64,000 nt of DNA from Salinibacterium sp. (GTDB lineage: Bacteria > Actinomycetota > Actinomycetes > Actinomycetales > Microbacteriaceae): positions 620,001-684,000 of the forward strand of contig JADGNA010000008.1 in NCBI GenBank assembly GCA_015234465.1, in the 5' to 3' direction. Of the stretch, positions 17,723 to 27,428 are shown one piece after another. Position 1 is the stretch's first letter. Each line of letters starts with the position of its first letter. Made by a program: the position numbers and the translations under genes. The notes beneath the pieces are model-generated. The model made no database searches. It was not told the origin of the DNA and was given only the letters and a program-made list of their open reading frames with translations.

Positions 17723-20700
17723 GGGATCACCTCTGCATAGATCTGATACTGGCCATTCGAGTCGAGGACGACCCGGTCTACACGGTACTCCGCTCCACGG
17801 CCGAGAAGGACCTCGCGCTCTGTGGCCCCAAAAGCCGAAACTTTTTCCATGTAAAGCGCCGGGTATCCCTGCGGCACCTTCAGATGCAACACGGCGTCCT
17901 TGTTCGCAAAAGCGGCCGTACCGAGAGACGTCGACGTGTAGGCCGGGTCGCTCAGGGTGATACCTACCAAGTCCTCAGGATCCATGTTGAGGTGATCGAG
18001 GTTCGTACCCCGCTCCACAACAACCGTTTCAGGAATCGGCTTACCTGCCAACGCTTCGTCAATCAGTCTGATGTCGTTGTTGATGTGACTCGTCGCTCCG
18101 GTACCCGTTCGTAGCGCCGCGTTGATCTCTTTGTAAGAGGGATCGTGAGGCGGGTCGGTCGTGTAGTCGTAAAGCGCATCCTTCTGGTCCGCAGGAAGGT
18201 TCTGCGCATACTCGTTCCAAGTGTCAGCCCCATACTGGGCAGCCGTGGCGTTGTCAGGGAATACCTTTGCTCCGCGCGACAGCTCCTCCAGAGCTGTCTT
18301 CATCTGGTCTTCGGGATCTAGTGCATTGAACTCCTCCGGCGACAGATTCTCCGGCGGCCTCCCGCCTTCGCTCTGCCCGGCATCTCCCCTATCACTCTCG
18401 GAGGGTGTCGAATCAGGGGCTCCGGCCTCAGACGAAGAGGAGTCGGACGAGTCCGGGCTGCCCTCAGCCATGCCAGGAGCGGCCGACGGGGCCTCGGGCG
18501 TGCCAGGCGTGCCCATCGAGGGGGCCGTCGGAGTGCGGCTGCTGCCGGAGACCGGGTTCGTGAAGTTCACGATCTTCGGGCTCACGGCGGCGATGCCGGC
18601 TGCCATCGCTGCCGCATCCTCCGGGTCGAAGCCGTCGGGCGACTCCGGCGCATCCGACTCGGGCGCGTTTGAGAACTCGACTGGGGGCACAGGGCCGTCA
18701 GTGTCGAGTGGCGCGTCTGTGTCGGGGAGGTTCGAGAACTCGACCGGGGGCACAGGGGCGTCCGAGTCGACGGGAGTGTCGGACTCGGGTGCGTTCGAGA
18801 ACTCCGCTGGCGGCACGGGGCCATCGAGGTCGACCGGCGCGTCCGTGCCCGGCGCGTGCGAGAACACTGGGGCGCGACCAAGCGGTGCGGCGCCCGCGGG
18901 AGCGTCGGATGCCGTGGGTGCCTCGGGAGCGCTGGGCGCCTCGGGAGCAACCGGACTCTGCGGAGCGGGGGTGCTCGGAGCCTCAGGCGAGCTCGGCGTC
19001 GAGGGAACGTCAGGCGAGTTCGGCGTGGAAGGCGCCTCCGGCGCGGTGGGGGTGCTGGGTGCTTCCGGCGTCGAGGGGGTGCTCGGAGTCGACGGACCTT
19101 CCGGCGTGCTGGGCGTCGACGGCGCCTCGGGGGTCGAAGGCGCGGAAGGTGCCTCCGGCGTGCTGGGTGTCGAGGGCGTCTCGGGGGTCGACGGAGTGGA
19201 CGGCGCCTCCGGCGTCGACGGGGTGGAGGGCGATTCCGGGGTGCTCGGGGTCGAAGGCGCTTCCGGCGTGGACGGCACCTCGGGGGTGGACGGTGCTTCC
19301 GGCGTGGACGGGGTCTCCGGCGTTGACGGCACCTCTGGGGTGTTCGGGGCTTCCGGCGCGGACGGCGTCTCGGGGGCCGAAGGGGCCTCGGGGGTGGACG
19401 GCACGTCCGGCGTACCGCCGTTGCCACCACCATTGCCGCCACCGCCGCCGCCAGGCGTGGGCCCTTCGCCGCCACTCGGCACATCGACCGAGGGACCGCC
19501 GGCAGGAGGTGCGCTGCCGCCACCGCCGCCGCCGGGCGTAGGTGCGTTGGAGCCGTCGACATTCACCGGGGAGGGCGAGCTGGGGCTCGAGGAGCCGCCA
19601 CCGTTGCCTCCAGACGGGGTGGGTGCGTTGACCTCGGGGGTGGTGACCGTGGAGGTACCGCCTCCGCCACCCGAACCCGTGTTGGTCTGGGTGTGGCCAC
19701 GTCCGCCGAGCGCAGGCCGCATCACACCGCCGAGGATAGTGCCGCCGACCATGGCCGAGAGCGGGTTGAAGCCGCCCTCGGGCATCGTCAGGCCGAACTC
19801 CGTCGTGTAGGAGACGAGGCCATCCGTGGCACCTTCGGCCGTGCCCGCAATCACGTTGCGCCCCACTCGGTTGGAACTGCCCGCGACGACGTTGCCGACG
19901 GGGCTGGAAGCCGTGCCGCCGAGGAAGCTTGCGGCGCCGGCGACCCAGACGCTCTGGCTCTCGTAGTCGGAGTCGATTGCGCCGCGGACGGAGTTGACAC
20001 TCGCCTGCACGGTGATCGTGGCGACAGCGCTCTGTGCACCTTCGGCGACCGCGCGGAGCAGCCCGCGGAGGAAGAGCTTCTGCGCGGCGACCCACGTCTT
20101 CAGCTTGTTGATGAGCATCGCGATCTTGACGATCCAGCGAGCGATCGTCGTGCTGGCCTTCGCCATCATGGCGGCCGTGCCGAGCCCGGCTGTGAGGGGG
20201 CCGAGCACGAGCCCGATGCCAATGTCGAGCATGATCTCGGCGACCATCTGGCCGACCATCCACATGAGCTCTTCGCGCGTCTTCTCCACGTTCTCGGCGA
20301 AGGAGTCGAGCCCCTGGTGCATGGCATCGGCATTGCCGGAGATGTCGCCGAGGAGCGTGACCACGCGAGTGCGGCAGGCGAGGATGGCGGCCTTCTGCGG
20401 GATGTCCATCGACTGGACCGCGGTGAACGAGGAGGAGACGGAGCTCTTCACCTTGGTGAGGTCGGAGCTGAAGGTGTCCCACGCCGTGGCGGCGCTGCGC
20501 AGCTTGCCAACGTTCCCCGTGGGGATGACGACGCCCGCTGCGGCGAGTGCGTCTTCGATGAGTTCCTGGAACTCGCCGCCGAATGGGCCGGGCAGGAAGT
20601 CGCCGCCGAGGCAGTTGGGGATCGACCGCGCCGAGTACTCGCCCGGTGCCGTCACGGTGATGCTGCACGAGGAGGGGTCCTTGAGCGCGCCGACCATCTC

Positions 20701-20973
20701 GGCCTGCTTGTAGGCGCGGGCCGTGCCAGTGATAGCGGCGTCGAGCGCGCGAAGCACGGTGACCATGCTGGCCGCGCCCTCGATCACCTTGGGAGCCTCG
20801 GTGTCGTAGAACTCGGCGAAGTCCTCCGCGGCGTTGTCGTCGCCGGCCATGCCGGACGAGCCCGCGAGCGAGGAGGTCACCGAGGTGATGTAGGAGCGCA
20901 GGTCGGATGCGATCGAGTGCAGGTCGTCGCCGTCGCCGGCGAGAACAGTGGGATTGACCCTCACGTGTGTCAT
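17719..20973 (-). CDS. Type VII-secreted polymorphic toxin with C-terminal ADP-ribosyltransferase domain
   Basis: This 1084-residue protein has a helical, WXG/LXG-like N-terminal region (1-235). Hydrophobic helices follow (about 248-325, [20 protein letters not shown]), then a Gly/Pro-rich stretch (425-522) and a long Pro-Ser-Thr-Glu linker (about 523-690). Three 21-residue repeats lie at 704-766. A C-terminal domain from about 890 has the R-S-E signature of ADP-ribosyltransferases: Arg988 (VVVERG), Ser1014-Thr-Ser1016 (YTSTSLG) and Glu1052-x-Glu1054 ([11 protein letters not shown]). It would transfer ADP-ribose from NAD to a target protein, probably in rival cells. It is preceded by three WXG100 genes and followed by candidate immunity genes. 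Confidence 0.88.
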   Translation of the reverse strand: MTHVRVNPTVLAGDGDDLHSIASDLRSYITSVTSSLAGSSGMAGDDNAAEDFAEFYDTEAPKVIEGAASMVTVLRALDAAITGTARAYKQAEMVGALKDPSSCSITVTAPGEYSARSIPNCLGGDFLPGPFGGEFQELIEDALAAAGVVIPTGNVGKLRSAATAWDTFSSDLTKVKSSVSSSFTAVQSMDIPQKAAILACRTRVVTLLGDISGNADAMHQGLDSFAENVEKTREELMWMVGQMVAEIMLDIGIGLVLGPLTAGLGTAAMMAKASTTIARWIVKIAMLINKLKTWVAAQKLFLRGLLRAVAEGAQSAVATITVQASVNSVRGAIDSDYESQSVWVAGAASFLGGTASSPVGNVVAGSSNRVGRNVIAGTAEGATDGLVSYTTEFGLTMPEGGFNPLSAMVGGTILGGVMRPALGGRGHTQTNTGSGGGGGTSTVTTPEVNAPTPSGGNGGGSSSPSSPSPVNVDGSNAPTPGGGGGGSAPPAGGPSVDVPSGGEGPTPGGGGGGNGGGNGGTPDVPSTPEAPSAPETPSAPEAPNTPEVPSTPETPSTPEAPSTPEVPSTPEAPSTPSTPESPSTPSTPEAPSTPSTPETPSTPSTPEAPSAPSTPEAPSTPSTPEGPSTPSTPSTPEAPSTPTAPEAPSTPNSPDVPSTPSSPEAPSTPAPQSPVAPEAPSAPEAPTASDAPAGAAPLGRAPVFSHAPGTDAPVDLDGPVPPAEFSNAPESDTPVDSDAPVPPVEFSNLPDTDAPLDTDGPVPPVEFSNAPESDAPESPDGFDPEDAAAMAAGIAAVSPKIVNFTNPVSGSSRTPTAPSMGTPGTPEAPSAAPGMAEGSPDSSDSSSSEAGAPDSTPSESDRGDAGQSEGGRPPENLSPEEFNALDPEDQMKTALEELSRGAKVFPDNATAAQYGADTWNEYAQNLPADQKDALYDYTTDPPHDPSYKEINAALRTGTGATSHINNDIRLIDEALAGKPIPETVVVERGTNLDHLNMDPEDLVGITLSDPAYTSTSLGTAAFANKDAVLHLKVPQGYPALYMEKVSAFGATEREVLLGRGAEYRVDRVVLDSNGQYQIYAEVIP
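18676..19404 (-). repeat. Repetitive linker of the toxin gene: PSTPE repeats and three 63-bp repeats
   Basis: From about 18904 to 19404 the gene encodes many short [12 protein letters not shown] units with near-identical nucleotide copies. From 18676 to about 18866 three 63-bp units encode FSNxPxxDxPxDxDxPVPPxE, followed by a partial fourth. These stretches form a flexible spacer between the secretion part and the ADP-ribosyltransferase domain. Such tracts are prone to length change and to assembly collapse. Confidence 0.85.
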
Positions 20974-20981
20974 GTGTACTC

Positions 20982-21293
20982 CTAGGCCCCGAGTCCGGAA
21001 CGGATCTTGGACCAGCTCTCGTCGACGTCGTCGATCGTGCTCTCATACGCCGTCAGCGCCGCCTCGGCGAGCTTCTGCAGCTGCTCGGTCTGCAGGCGAA
21101 GGGTCTCGGCGTTGACCGCCCACATCTCGAAGGTCGAGAGGAACTGGGTCATCGCCGGCCCCTGCCATTCGGCGGGGAGCATGTAGGCGAAACCACCGGC
21201 CCCCTCACGCAGTGCCCCCGTGTAGGTGATGAGTGAGGTGAGGGTCTCGTTGAGCGACCGCAGCGCCTCGATGTCGACCTTCTGCTCAGCCAT
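20982..21293 (-). CDS. WXG100 family protein
   Basis: This 103-residue helical hairpin protein has the WXG turn at W43-Q44-G45 (AEWQGPAM). I chose the ATG at 21293 because [21 protein letters not shown] forms the expected first helix and overlaps the stop of the upstream WXG gene (21286-21293). It ends 9 bp before the toxin start and is probably its secretion partner or chaperone. WXG100 proteins are exported as dimers by EccC-type type VII systems. The C-terminus [11 protein letters not shown] has no clear YxxxD/E signal. Confidence 0.85.
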   Translation of the reverse strand: MAEQKVDIEALRSLNETLTSLITYTGALREGAGGFAYMLPAEWQGPAMTQFLSTFEMWAVNAETLRLQTEQLQKLAEAALTAYESTIDDVDESWSKIRSGLGA

Positions 21294-21831
21294 CCGTCTC
21301 GCCCTCCGCCTGCTGCGCCGCGGCCGCGGCCGTGTCGTTGCTGCCCTTGTTGTCACCTTGCGACTGCGCCGCGCGGGCGGCGATACTGCCGCCGGCGATG
21401 AAGGAGCCGCCGCTGCCGCTCGACTCGAGCTGTGCCTCGCCGCGGGCCTCCTTGACCTCGGCGGCGTAGCGCCGGCCTCCCGCAACGTTCGTCGAGACGC
21501 CCGCAACCCCGGAGACGACCCCCTGGTTGACCTGGCGGCGCCCCGAGAACCCGGACTGCAGGCCCGACTCGTTTGAGGTGTAGCTGGCTTCGGCCGAGCC
21601 CAGCTGCACGGCGAGCGTTGTCAGCGATGCCCGAAGCGTGAGGGCGGATGCGTTCCACACTTCCCACTGCTCAGCGAACTTGTCGGCGTCCTCGCCAACC
21701 CAGGAGGCGTCGACGACGCCGGAGACGACGCTGGCCGCCTGCGCGACGTGGCTGTCGAAGACGGCGATGACGCCTTGCAGCTGGGCTGCAACCTCACCGA
21801 GCGATTGCGCGCGGACGCGGAACTGAACCAT
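21286..21831 (-). CDS. WXG100 family protein with extended C-terminal tail
   Basis: The first 95 of 181 residues form a WXG100 helical hairpin with W44-V-G46 (DASWVGEDAD). The remaining roughly 85 residues are Gly/Ser/Ala-rich and probably disordered (SSGSGGSFIAGGSIAARAAQ), ending in an acidic tail. It overlaps the next WXG gene by 8 bp. The tail is longer than in ordinary EsxA/EsxB-like proteins, so it may be an extended substrate or a partner specialised for the toxin. It lies 74 bp downstream of the first WXG gene. Confidence 0.82.
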   Translation of the reverse strand: MVQFRVRAQSLGEVAAQLQGVIAVFDSHVAQAASVVSGVVDASWVGEDADKFAEQWEVWNASALTLRASLTTLAVQLGSAEASYTSNESGLQSGFSGRRQVNQGVVSGVAGVSTNVAGGRRYAAEVKEARGEAQLESSGSGGSFIAGGSIAARAAQSQGDNKGSNDTAAAAAQQAEGETDG

Positions 21832-21905
21832 GGAATCCCCTGGGGCCGATGGATGAAACTGGGCAGGACGGTGCGCAGCCCCTCAGCGGGGCTGCGCCGG
21901 GAGAA

Positions 21906-22199
21906 TCAGCCGCGGAAGGTGCCCGCGATCGAGTTCTCCGACTCCTCGTAGGAGAGTGAGGCCTGGTTGAGCAGGTCGCTGATGCCCGCGAGGCTCTCCT
22001 TGAGCTGCAGGGCGGCCTGGTCCCACTGGCCGTAGAGCTCGTTGAAGCTCTGCGACGCCGACCCGGACCAGTCGCCGCCGACGAGTCCGTCGACGAGGGC
22101 CTTCAGGTTCTGTAGCTGGGACTCGATCGACTGCGAGCCCGACGAGAGCTGGCTGGCGACGCCGGCAAGCGATTCGGATGTCACACGGATTTCGGCCAC
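21906..22199 (-). CDS. WXG100 family protein (EsxA-like)
   Basis: This 97-residue protein of canonical WXG100 length has W44-S-G46 (GGDWSGSASQSF) between two amphipathic helices, beginning MAEIRVTSESLAGVASQL. It is the first of three WXG genes between the FHA gene and the toxin. An intercistronic hairpin (22280-22299) separates it from the FHA gene upstream, which may let the secreted proteins be expressed apart from the machinery. It is a predicted substrate or partner of the EccC ATPase encoded at 23051-27409. Confidence 0.9.
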   Translation of the reverse strand: MAEIRVTSESLAGVASQLSSGSQSIESQLQNLKALVDGLVGGDWSGSASQSFNELYGQWDQAALQLKESLAGISDLLNQASLSYEESENSIAGTFRG

Positions 22200-22279
22200 G
22201 GGTACCTCCAGTTAGCGAGAGAAAAGCGGGCGGAATCGCCGCCGTGTTTGTGAGAATACCTTGTGCCGTTTCTGGGGGC

Positions 22280-22299
22280 CATGGGGAGCACTCCCCATG
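22280..22299. terminator. Hairpin between FHA gene and WXG100 genes
   Basis: The perfect 9-bp inverted repeat catggggag / ctccccatg has a 2-base loop. It lies in the 116-bp gap between the FHA gene stop and the first WXG gene start. No T-run follows. It may be a partial terminator or an mRNA processing or stability element separating machinery from substrates. Confidence 0.5.
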
Positions 22300-22315
22300 C
22301 CTGTTGAACGGAGGC

Positions 22316-22936
22316 TCAGCCGGCGGAGATTTCGGCCGAGACATCCCCCAGCCAGATGCGATCGCCCGCCGCGACGGCGACGGCGCGTCCCTCGACGAGC
22401 GGGGTGCGGGCGCCCGCACGCTCAACCGCGCTGCCGTTGGCCGAACCCATGTCGGTCACGGTCGCGGCGCCGTCGCGCACCGTGAGGGTGAGGTGCACGC
22501 GGGAGACCGAGCGGGTCGTGTCTTTGACCTCGACCGCCTGGGCGCCCGAGTTCTGGGCGGCCGACTGCGGCACGCGCCCGATGACGGCCGTGCCCGACAC
22601 GATGGCGCGGTCGCCCGTGCTGAAGTGCAGCTTCACGGCCGTGAGTGGCTGCGGGGCGGATGTCGCGGGCGCGGCGACGGGCGCCGACTCCGCTGGAGCG
22701 GCCGGCGTTGACGCGACGGGCTCGGGGGCGCCGCCGATGGGCGGAGGCAGCGGCACGGGCGTGTTCGGCGCTGCGGGACGGCTCTGGGTCGCGGGAGTCG
22801 GGGCGCCGGTCGCTACGGGCTGCTGGATGCCGGAGGGCACGGGCGGGTATGCGCCCGCGACGAGCTGCCCGCACGACAGGCAGAACATGCTGTTCGGGCG
22901 CAGTTCGCTGTCACAGTAGGCGCAGCGAGCCGACAT
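22316..22936 (-). CDS. Zinc-ribbon and FHA domain protein
   Basis: This 206-residue cytoplasmic protein has an N-terminal zinc ribbon with C5, C8, C19 and C22 (CAYCDSELRPNSMFCLSC), a Pro/Ala-rich linker (28-105), and a C-terminal FHA domain (about 108-205). The FHA hallmarks are GRVPQ, SVSRVHLTL and MGSANGSAVE. FHA domains bind phosphothreonine and are common in type VII loci, so it probably links Ser/Thr kinase signalling to secretion. It is separated from eccC by 114 bp in the same direction. No kinase gene lies in the window. Confidence 0.85.
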   Translation of the reverse strand: MSARCAYCDSELRPNSMFCLSCGQLVAGAYPPVPSGIQQPVATGAPTPATQSRPAAPNTPVPLPPPIGGAPEPVASTPAAPAESAPVAAPATSAPQPLTAVKLHFSTGDRAIVSGTAVIGRVPQSAAQNSGAQAVEVKDTTRSVSRVHLTLTVRDGAATVTDMGSANGSAVERAGARTPLVEGRAVAVAAGDRIWLGDVSAEISAG

Positions 22937-23050
22937 CAGCAGAAACCCCTCGATCGAATTCGCGCGTGCCCGGCGCGGGGCCGTCGTGCGCGTGGAACAA
23001 GCAAAGTCTAGTTACCGTCGGCCCACACGACGCTGGGGGCCACGGAGCCT

Positions 23051-26000
23051 CTACTGTCGCACATCGGGAACCTGCACGGGCATCCAGCCGCCGTCTCGAA
23101 GCAGCACGCCGCCGCCCGGCGTCTGCGACCCGAGCATGTAGCGCGGAATCTGCGTGCCGAAGAGCTGCGCCCCCACCATGGCGTTGGTGGGCGAGAGCAC
23201 GATGCCGTGCCGCGCCTTCTTGGCCGCGACGATCGCGCCCCCGAAGAGCGTCGAGGCGGCATCCGCATCGACACCGACGCAGAAGGTCGAGAGCGACGCG
23301 ACGCCCGTGATCGCCTGCTCGAGCGGCGACTGCTTGAGCATCTCGGCGTCGTCGACGAGCACGCTCACCGTGCCGCCGCCAGCCGCCTGCGCGACCGAGC
23401 CGACGAGGTCCATCAGCTGCTGCGCGTCCATGTCGGGCGCCCGCACGATCTCGAGCGAGTGACCCGTCGCGACCTCCGTGAGCACGGAGTCGCGCGGCGC
23501 GACCACGACGACCGGCCGCTTCGACCACGCGAGCTGGTGCGCGATCGCGGCGAGGGTGCTCGAGCGACCCGAGCCACGACCGCCGGCGACGATGAAGCCG
23601 CCGACATCTGGCCAGTCGAGCGTGATGCGCGAGAGCTCGTCGCCACCGACCGCGACGACGGGCGTCGGCTGCGCGCATCCGGATGCCAGCGGCAGCGCGT
23701 AGGACGCCGAGAGCGCGATGTAGGTGGGCAGCGGGTCGACCCGGAACGGGCGCGGCAGGTCCGCGAGCTGCGGGAAGGCGTCGAAGTGGTCGCGCACATG
23801 CTCGACGATGGAGCGGAATGCCGCGGTCTGCGCCTCACCGCTCGTGTCACGGCTGATGACGGCGAGCTGCGCCTCGGTGCCCGTCGCGCCGAACATGACG
23901 CGGCCGGGCGGCAGGTCGGCGGGTACGTCGCGGATCATGACGCCCGCCGCGCGGTAGTCGTTGAAGTCGCGCATGGGCGTGATGTAGCGGGTGTCGATGA
24001 AGCTGGCGATCTTGTCGCCCGTGACGCTGCGGTCGGCCGTGATGAGCACGCGGATGCCCACGGCCGGGCCCTCGCGCAGCACCCGCATCATCTGGTCACG
24101 GAACGCCACGAGCTGGTCGGCATCGAGCGTCGAGGCGAGCCGCTCCCACCCGTCGACCGCGAGGATCGCGTAAGGCAGGGCATCCGCCGGATCGGCGACC
24201 CGCCGCTGCTCCGTGATGTTCGCGACGCCCGCTCGGGAGAGGAGACCCTGCCTGCGTGCGAGCTCGTCGAGCATCCGCTGCATGAGACGTGGGAGGCGTT
24301 CCCCGTCGAGGGGCGTGACGACGGCGCCGCAGTGCGGGGCGTCGGCGAGCGGCAGGAGCGCGCCGTTGCCGTAGTCGGCCGCGTAGAGGTGCAGCTCGGC
24401 AGGGGTGAAGCGCTGCACGGCCTGCGCCAGGAGGGTGCGCAGCGCCGTCGTGCGGCCCGAGAGGGCCCCACCCAGGAAGAGCAGGTGGGAGTCGTCGACG
24501 AGGTTCCAGCCGAGCATCCGCTGCTTCTGCTCGCCAGGCACGTCTTCGAGGCCGAGCACGAGGGTGTTGTCGGGGATCTCTGCCTGCGTGAAACGGTCGA
24601 GCGTGAGGAGCGAGGGCAGCGGCAGCAGCCACGGCGAAGGGTTGCGCGCGATGCCCATCTTCTGTGTCGCCGCGCTGACCAGGTTGACGAGGGCGCGCAG
24701 GTCGGTGTCGTCCTGGTCGGCGCGCACGCTCTGGCCCGCCGAGTTGCTCGGGAACTTGGGCGGCGTGCCAAGGGTCGTCCAGTCGATGGGCGCCTTTGGC
24801 GGGAGCACGGATGCCGTGCGCTGCACGCCCAGGCGCACGCCGGCAACGCGGGCCGTCTGGAACGCGACGGGTGCCGAGCTGGGCCCCGTGCGCACGTAGC
24901 CGCGGCCGGGAGTGTTCGCGCCGATGAGCGCGGCCTCGGCCGAACCGAGCACGTCGTTCGAGTCCCCACGGTCGGTCACGCGGAGGGCCACACGCAGGTT
25001 GATGTTGGACTGCATTTCGGGCGTGATAACACCACTCGGTCGCTGCGTCGCGAGCACGAGGTTGACGCCCAGCGAGCGGCCCACGCGGGCGATGCGCACG
25101 AGGCCGTTGATGAAGTCGGGGAGCTCGGTCTTGAGCTCCGCGAACTCGTCGATCACGATCATGAGGCGGGCGAGGCCGTGGCGGGCCGCGGCATCCGCAT
25201 CCTTCGACCAGGCCGCGTCGACATCCTTCGCCGCCAACTCGCGCAGCACGCGCTCGCGGCGCTTGAGCTCCGCATCGAGGGAGGCGAGGGCGCGCTCCGT
25301 CTCGCGGGCATCGAGGTTCGTGACCATGCCGACCGTGTGCGGCAGGCGTTCACAGTCGGCGAAGGCCGAGCCGCCCTTGTAGTCGACGAGCACGAAGTTG
25401 AGCGCATCGGGCCGGTTGGCCATCGCGAGGGAGATCACGAGGGCCTGCAGGAACTCCGACTTGCCCGAACCCGTCGTGCCAGCAACGAGGGCGTGCGGGC
25501 CGTCCTGGGCGATGTCGAGCGCGAACTCGCCATCGGCACTCGCGCCGACGACGACATAGCTGTTGCGCGGGTTGGTGCTCCACCGCGAGATGAGCGCGTC
25601 GGGGTCGTCGAGGTCGACGCCGAGGAGCTCCGTGTAGCGCACGCTCGTCGGGAGCATCCCCTCGTCGCCGACGCCGCTGACGTGCTGGATCGAGCAGAGG
25701 CTGCGGGCGATCGACTCGGCGCGGGCCGTCGAGAGGCCGTCGAGCAGCACGGTCGGGAAGTAGGCGTCGTCCGTCTCGAAACGGGCGACCGAGCGGTCGG
25801 CCTCATCGACCGCGATGACCGTGCGGCACTCCTCGGGGAGGCGCGAGCGGTCGGTGTCGAGCGCGATGACATGGATGCCGAACCGCGGTCCCTTGTCGAG
25901 CAGGTTCACCATGCCCGGCAGCATGCGGTAGCGCCGGGCGCCATCGATCACGACGATGAGCTGCTCATCGAAGACGCCGCCCTTGCCGCCCGTCGCGCGC

Positions 26001-27409
26001 ATCCGTGCCTCCAGCACCGCGTTGGCCTCGCGCAGGCGCTCCCGGCGCGTGTCGTCGGTGTTGCCGATCGCGGCGACAACAGCCTCACCCACCTGGGCGT
26101 GCGGCAGCCACTGCACCCACGACCAGTCGGCCTGGTTGTCGTGGTCGCACAGCACGAGCACCTGCGCGTCCCGCGGCGAGCGCAGCACGGTGAGGTGGCA
26201 GAGCATGGCGCGCGCCGTGTTGCGCACGACATCGAGCGGACCGGCGAGCCCCACGACGCCCGCGCCGAGGTCGGCAGCGATGGGTGCGGGGCCGACGCCG
26301 ACCTTGCGATCCTCGTGCTTGTCCTTCTGCGAGCCGCCCTCGAAGCGCACGTCGAGCGGCACCTCGGTGACGCCGACGCGCACGTGCAGCGCATCGCGGT
26401 CAGCGACGCGTCGCTCCCAGAGGCGCGACAGCGGCTTCGTGGCGATGTCGTAGATCACGACGGGGTCGGGCAGCCGGTACCAGGAGTCGAGGCGCTGCTC
26501 CCTCGCGAGCGAGGCGATGCGGGCCGAGGCCTCCTTGATGTCCTGGATCCACTGGGCCTCGGTGCGCTGGCCCTTCTTCTTGGCGAGCTTGCGGTTCGTG
26601 AGGAAGGACCCGATGACCATGATGGGCGAGGCCGCCGCCATGAGCAGCATGACGACGCGGCCGAAGAGCACGGCCATCGTGACGCCGAGGATGACGGGGA
26701 TCGTTGCCGACAGCCACGGCAGCGGCGACTTGTCGGGGTCCTCGGGCTTGTCGCCGGGCAGCGCCACCTGCGGCTGCCGCTGCGTCGGCTGCATGCGCGA
26801 GGGTCGGTTGAAGCCACGGGTGCCCGTCACATCGCGCGAGAGGTCGGCATCGGATGCGGGGGCGATGCCGAGGCGGAAGACGCTGCTGCCGACCTGCACG
26901 ACGTCGGCGGGCACGACATCGACGGGCTCCTCGACCCGCTCCCCGTTCACGTAGACGGGCGTGGAGGAGTCGGCGGGGGCGAGCGTCGCGACGAGCGGGG
27001 CGCGGCGACCCTCTGCGGCGGGCTCGGCGGCACCACCGAAGGTGAAGGTGGCGTGCTGGGCGGCGAGGAAGGGGTCGGCGATGCTGAGGTCGGCCGTGGG
27101 GGCGCTGCCGATCCCGATCGACACGCCAGCCTGCAGGGCGAAGGACTCGCCCGCGAAGGGGCCGCCCGTCACCTCGAGGCGCGGCTGCCCAGGGAGCGGC
27201 TCTCGGCTCGGCGTCGACGGCACGATGGCGCCGTTGAGCACACCCGCGTCAGAGAGCCGGGCATCCTCCGTCGCCGTCGCGATCGCGTGGGGGTGCACCC
27301 CGAGCGACTCCGCGACCTCGACGACCGTCGTCGCATCGTCGACCTTGAGCATCCACGACTTGGCCGTCTCTGCCGCCTGTGGGTCCCGCACCGTCAATCG
27401 CACGCTCAT
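23051..27409 (-). CDS. eccC: Type VII secretion ATPase EccC (FtsK/SpoIIIE type)
   Basis: This 1452-residue motor protein has an N-terminal ubiquitin-like or FHA-like segment (1-185, with FHA-type GIGSAPTADLSIADPFLAAQHA). Two membrane helices follow (about 233-270) and then three FtsK-type ATPase domains. Domain 1 is catalytic: Walker A GTTGSGKS (644-651) and Walker B MIVIDE (750-755). Domains 2 and 3 are degenerate: GGALSGRTT (980-988) and GGRGSGRSS (1276-1284) lack the Walker lysine, the usual EccC pattern in which these domains bind substrate signals. It ends 19 bp after the Ig-like gene of the same operon. No EccB, EccD, EccE or mycosin is nearby. Confidence 0.95.
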   Translation of the reverse strand: MSVRLTVRDPQAAETAKSWMLKVDDATTVVEVAESLGVHPHAIATATEDARLSDAGVLNGAIVPSTPSREPLPGQPRLEVTGGPFAGESFALQAGVSIGIGSAPTADLSIADPFLAAQHATFTFGGAAEPAAEGRRAPLVATLAPADSSTPVYVNGERVEEPVDVVPADVVQVGSSVFRLGIAPASDADLSRDVTGTRGFNRPSRMQPTQRQPQVALPGDKPEDPDKSPLPWLSATIPVILGVTMAVLFGRVVMLLMAAASPIMVIGSFLTNRKLAKKKGQRTEAQWIQDIKEASARIASLAREQRLDSWYRLPDPVVIYDIATKPLSRLWERRVADRDALHVRVGVTEVPLDVRFEGGSQKDKHEDRKVGVGPAPIAADLGAGVVGLAGPLDVVRNTARAMLCHLTVLRSPRDAQVLVLCDHDNQADWSWVQWLPHAQVGEAVVAAIGNTDDTRRERLREANAVLEARMRATGGKGGVFDEQLIVVIDGARRYRMLPGMVNLLDKGPRFGIHVIALDTDRSRLPEECRTVIAVDEADRSVARFETDDAYFPTVLLDGLSTARAESIARSLCSIQHVSGVGDEGMLPTSVRYTELLGVDLDDPDALISRWSTNPRNSYVVVGASADGEFALDIAQDGPHALVAGTTGSGKSEFLQALVISLAMANRPDALNFVLVDYKGGSAFADCERLPHTVGMVTNLDARETERALASLDAELKRRERVLRELAAKDVDAAWSKDADAAARHGLARLMIVIDEFAELKTELPDFINGLVRIARVGRSLGVNLVLATQRPSGVITPEMQSNINLRVALRVTDRGDSNDVLGSAEAALIGANTPGRGYVRTGPSSAPVAFQTARVAGVRLGVQRTASVLPPKAPIDWTTLGTPPKFPSNSAGQSVRADQDDTDLRALVNLVSAATQKMGIARNPSPWLLPLPSLLTLDRFTQAEIPDNTLVLGLEDVPGEQKQRMLGWNLVDDSHLLFLGGALSGRTTALRTLLAQAVQRFTPAELHLYAADYGNGALLPLADAPHCGAVVTPLDGERLPRLMQRMLDELARRQGLLSRAGVANITEQRRVADPADALPYAILAVDGWERLASTLDADQLVAFRDQMMRVLREGPAVGIRVLITADRSVTGDKIASFIDTRYITPMRDFNDYRAAGVMIRDVPADLPPGRVMFGATGTEAQLAVISRDTSGEAQTAAFRSIVEHVRDHFDAFPQLADLPRPFRVDPLPTYIALSASYALPLASGCAQPTPVVAVGGDELSRITLDWPDVGGFIVAGGRGSGRSSTLAAIAHQLAWSKRPVVVVAPRDSVLTEVATGHSLEIVRAPDMDAQQLMDLVGSVAQAAGGGTVSVLVDDAEMLKQSPLEQAITGVASLSTFCVGVDADAASTLFGGAIVAAKKARHGIVLSPTNAMVGAQLFGTQIPRYMLGSQTPGGGVLLRDGGWMPVQVPDVRQ

Positions 27410-27428
27410 GCTCCTCCTCGCAAGCCCA

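Noticed and set aside
18221-19810. A 529-codon plus-strand frame with collagen-like SGVxGxxG repeats
   Set aside because: It is the complement of the PSTPE linker of the toxin gene. The toxin frame has domains on both sides, while this frame has none.
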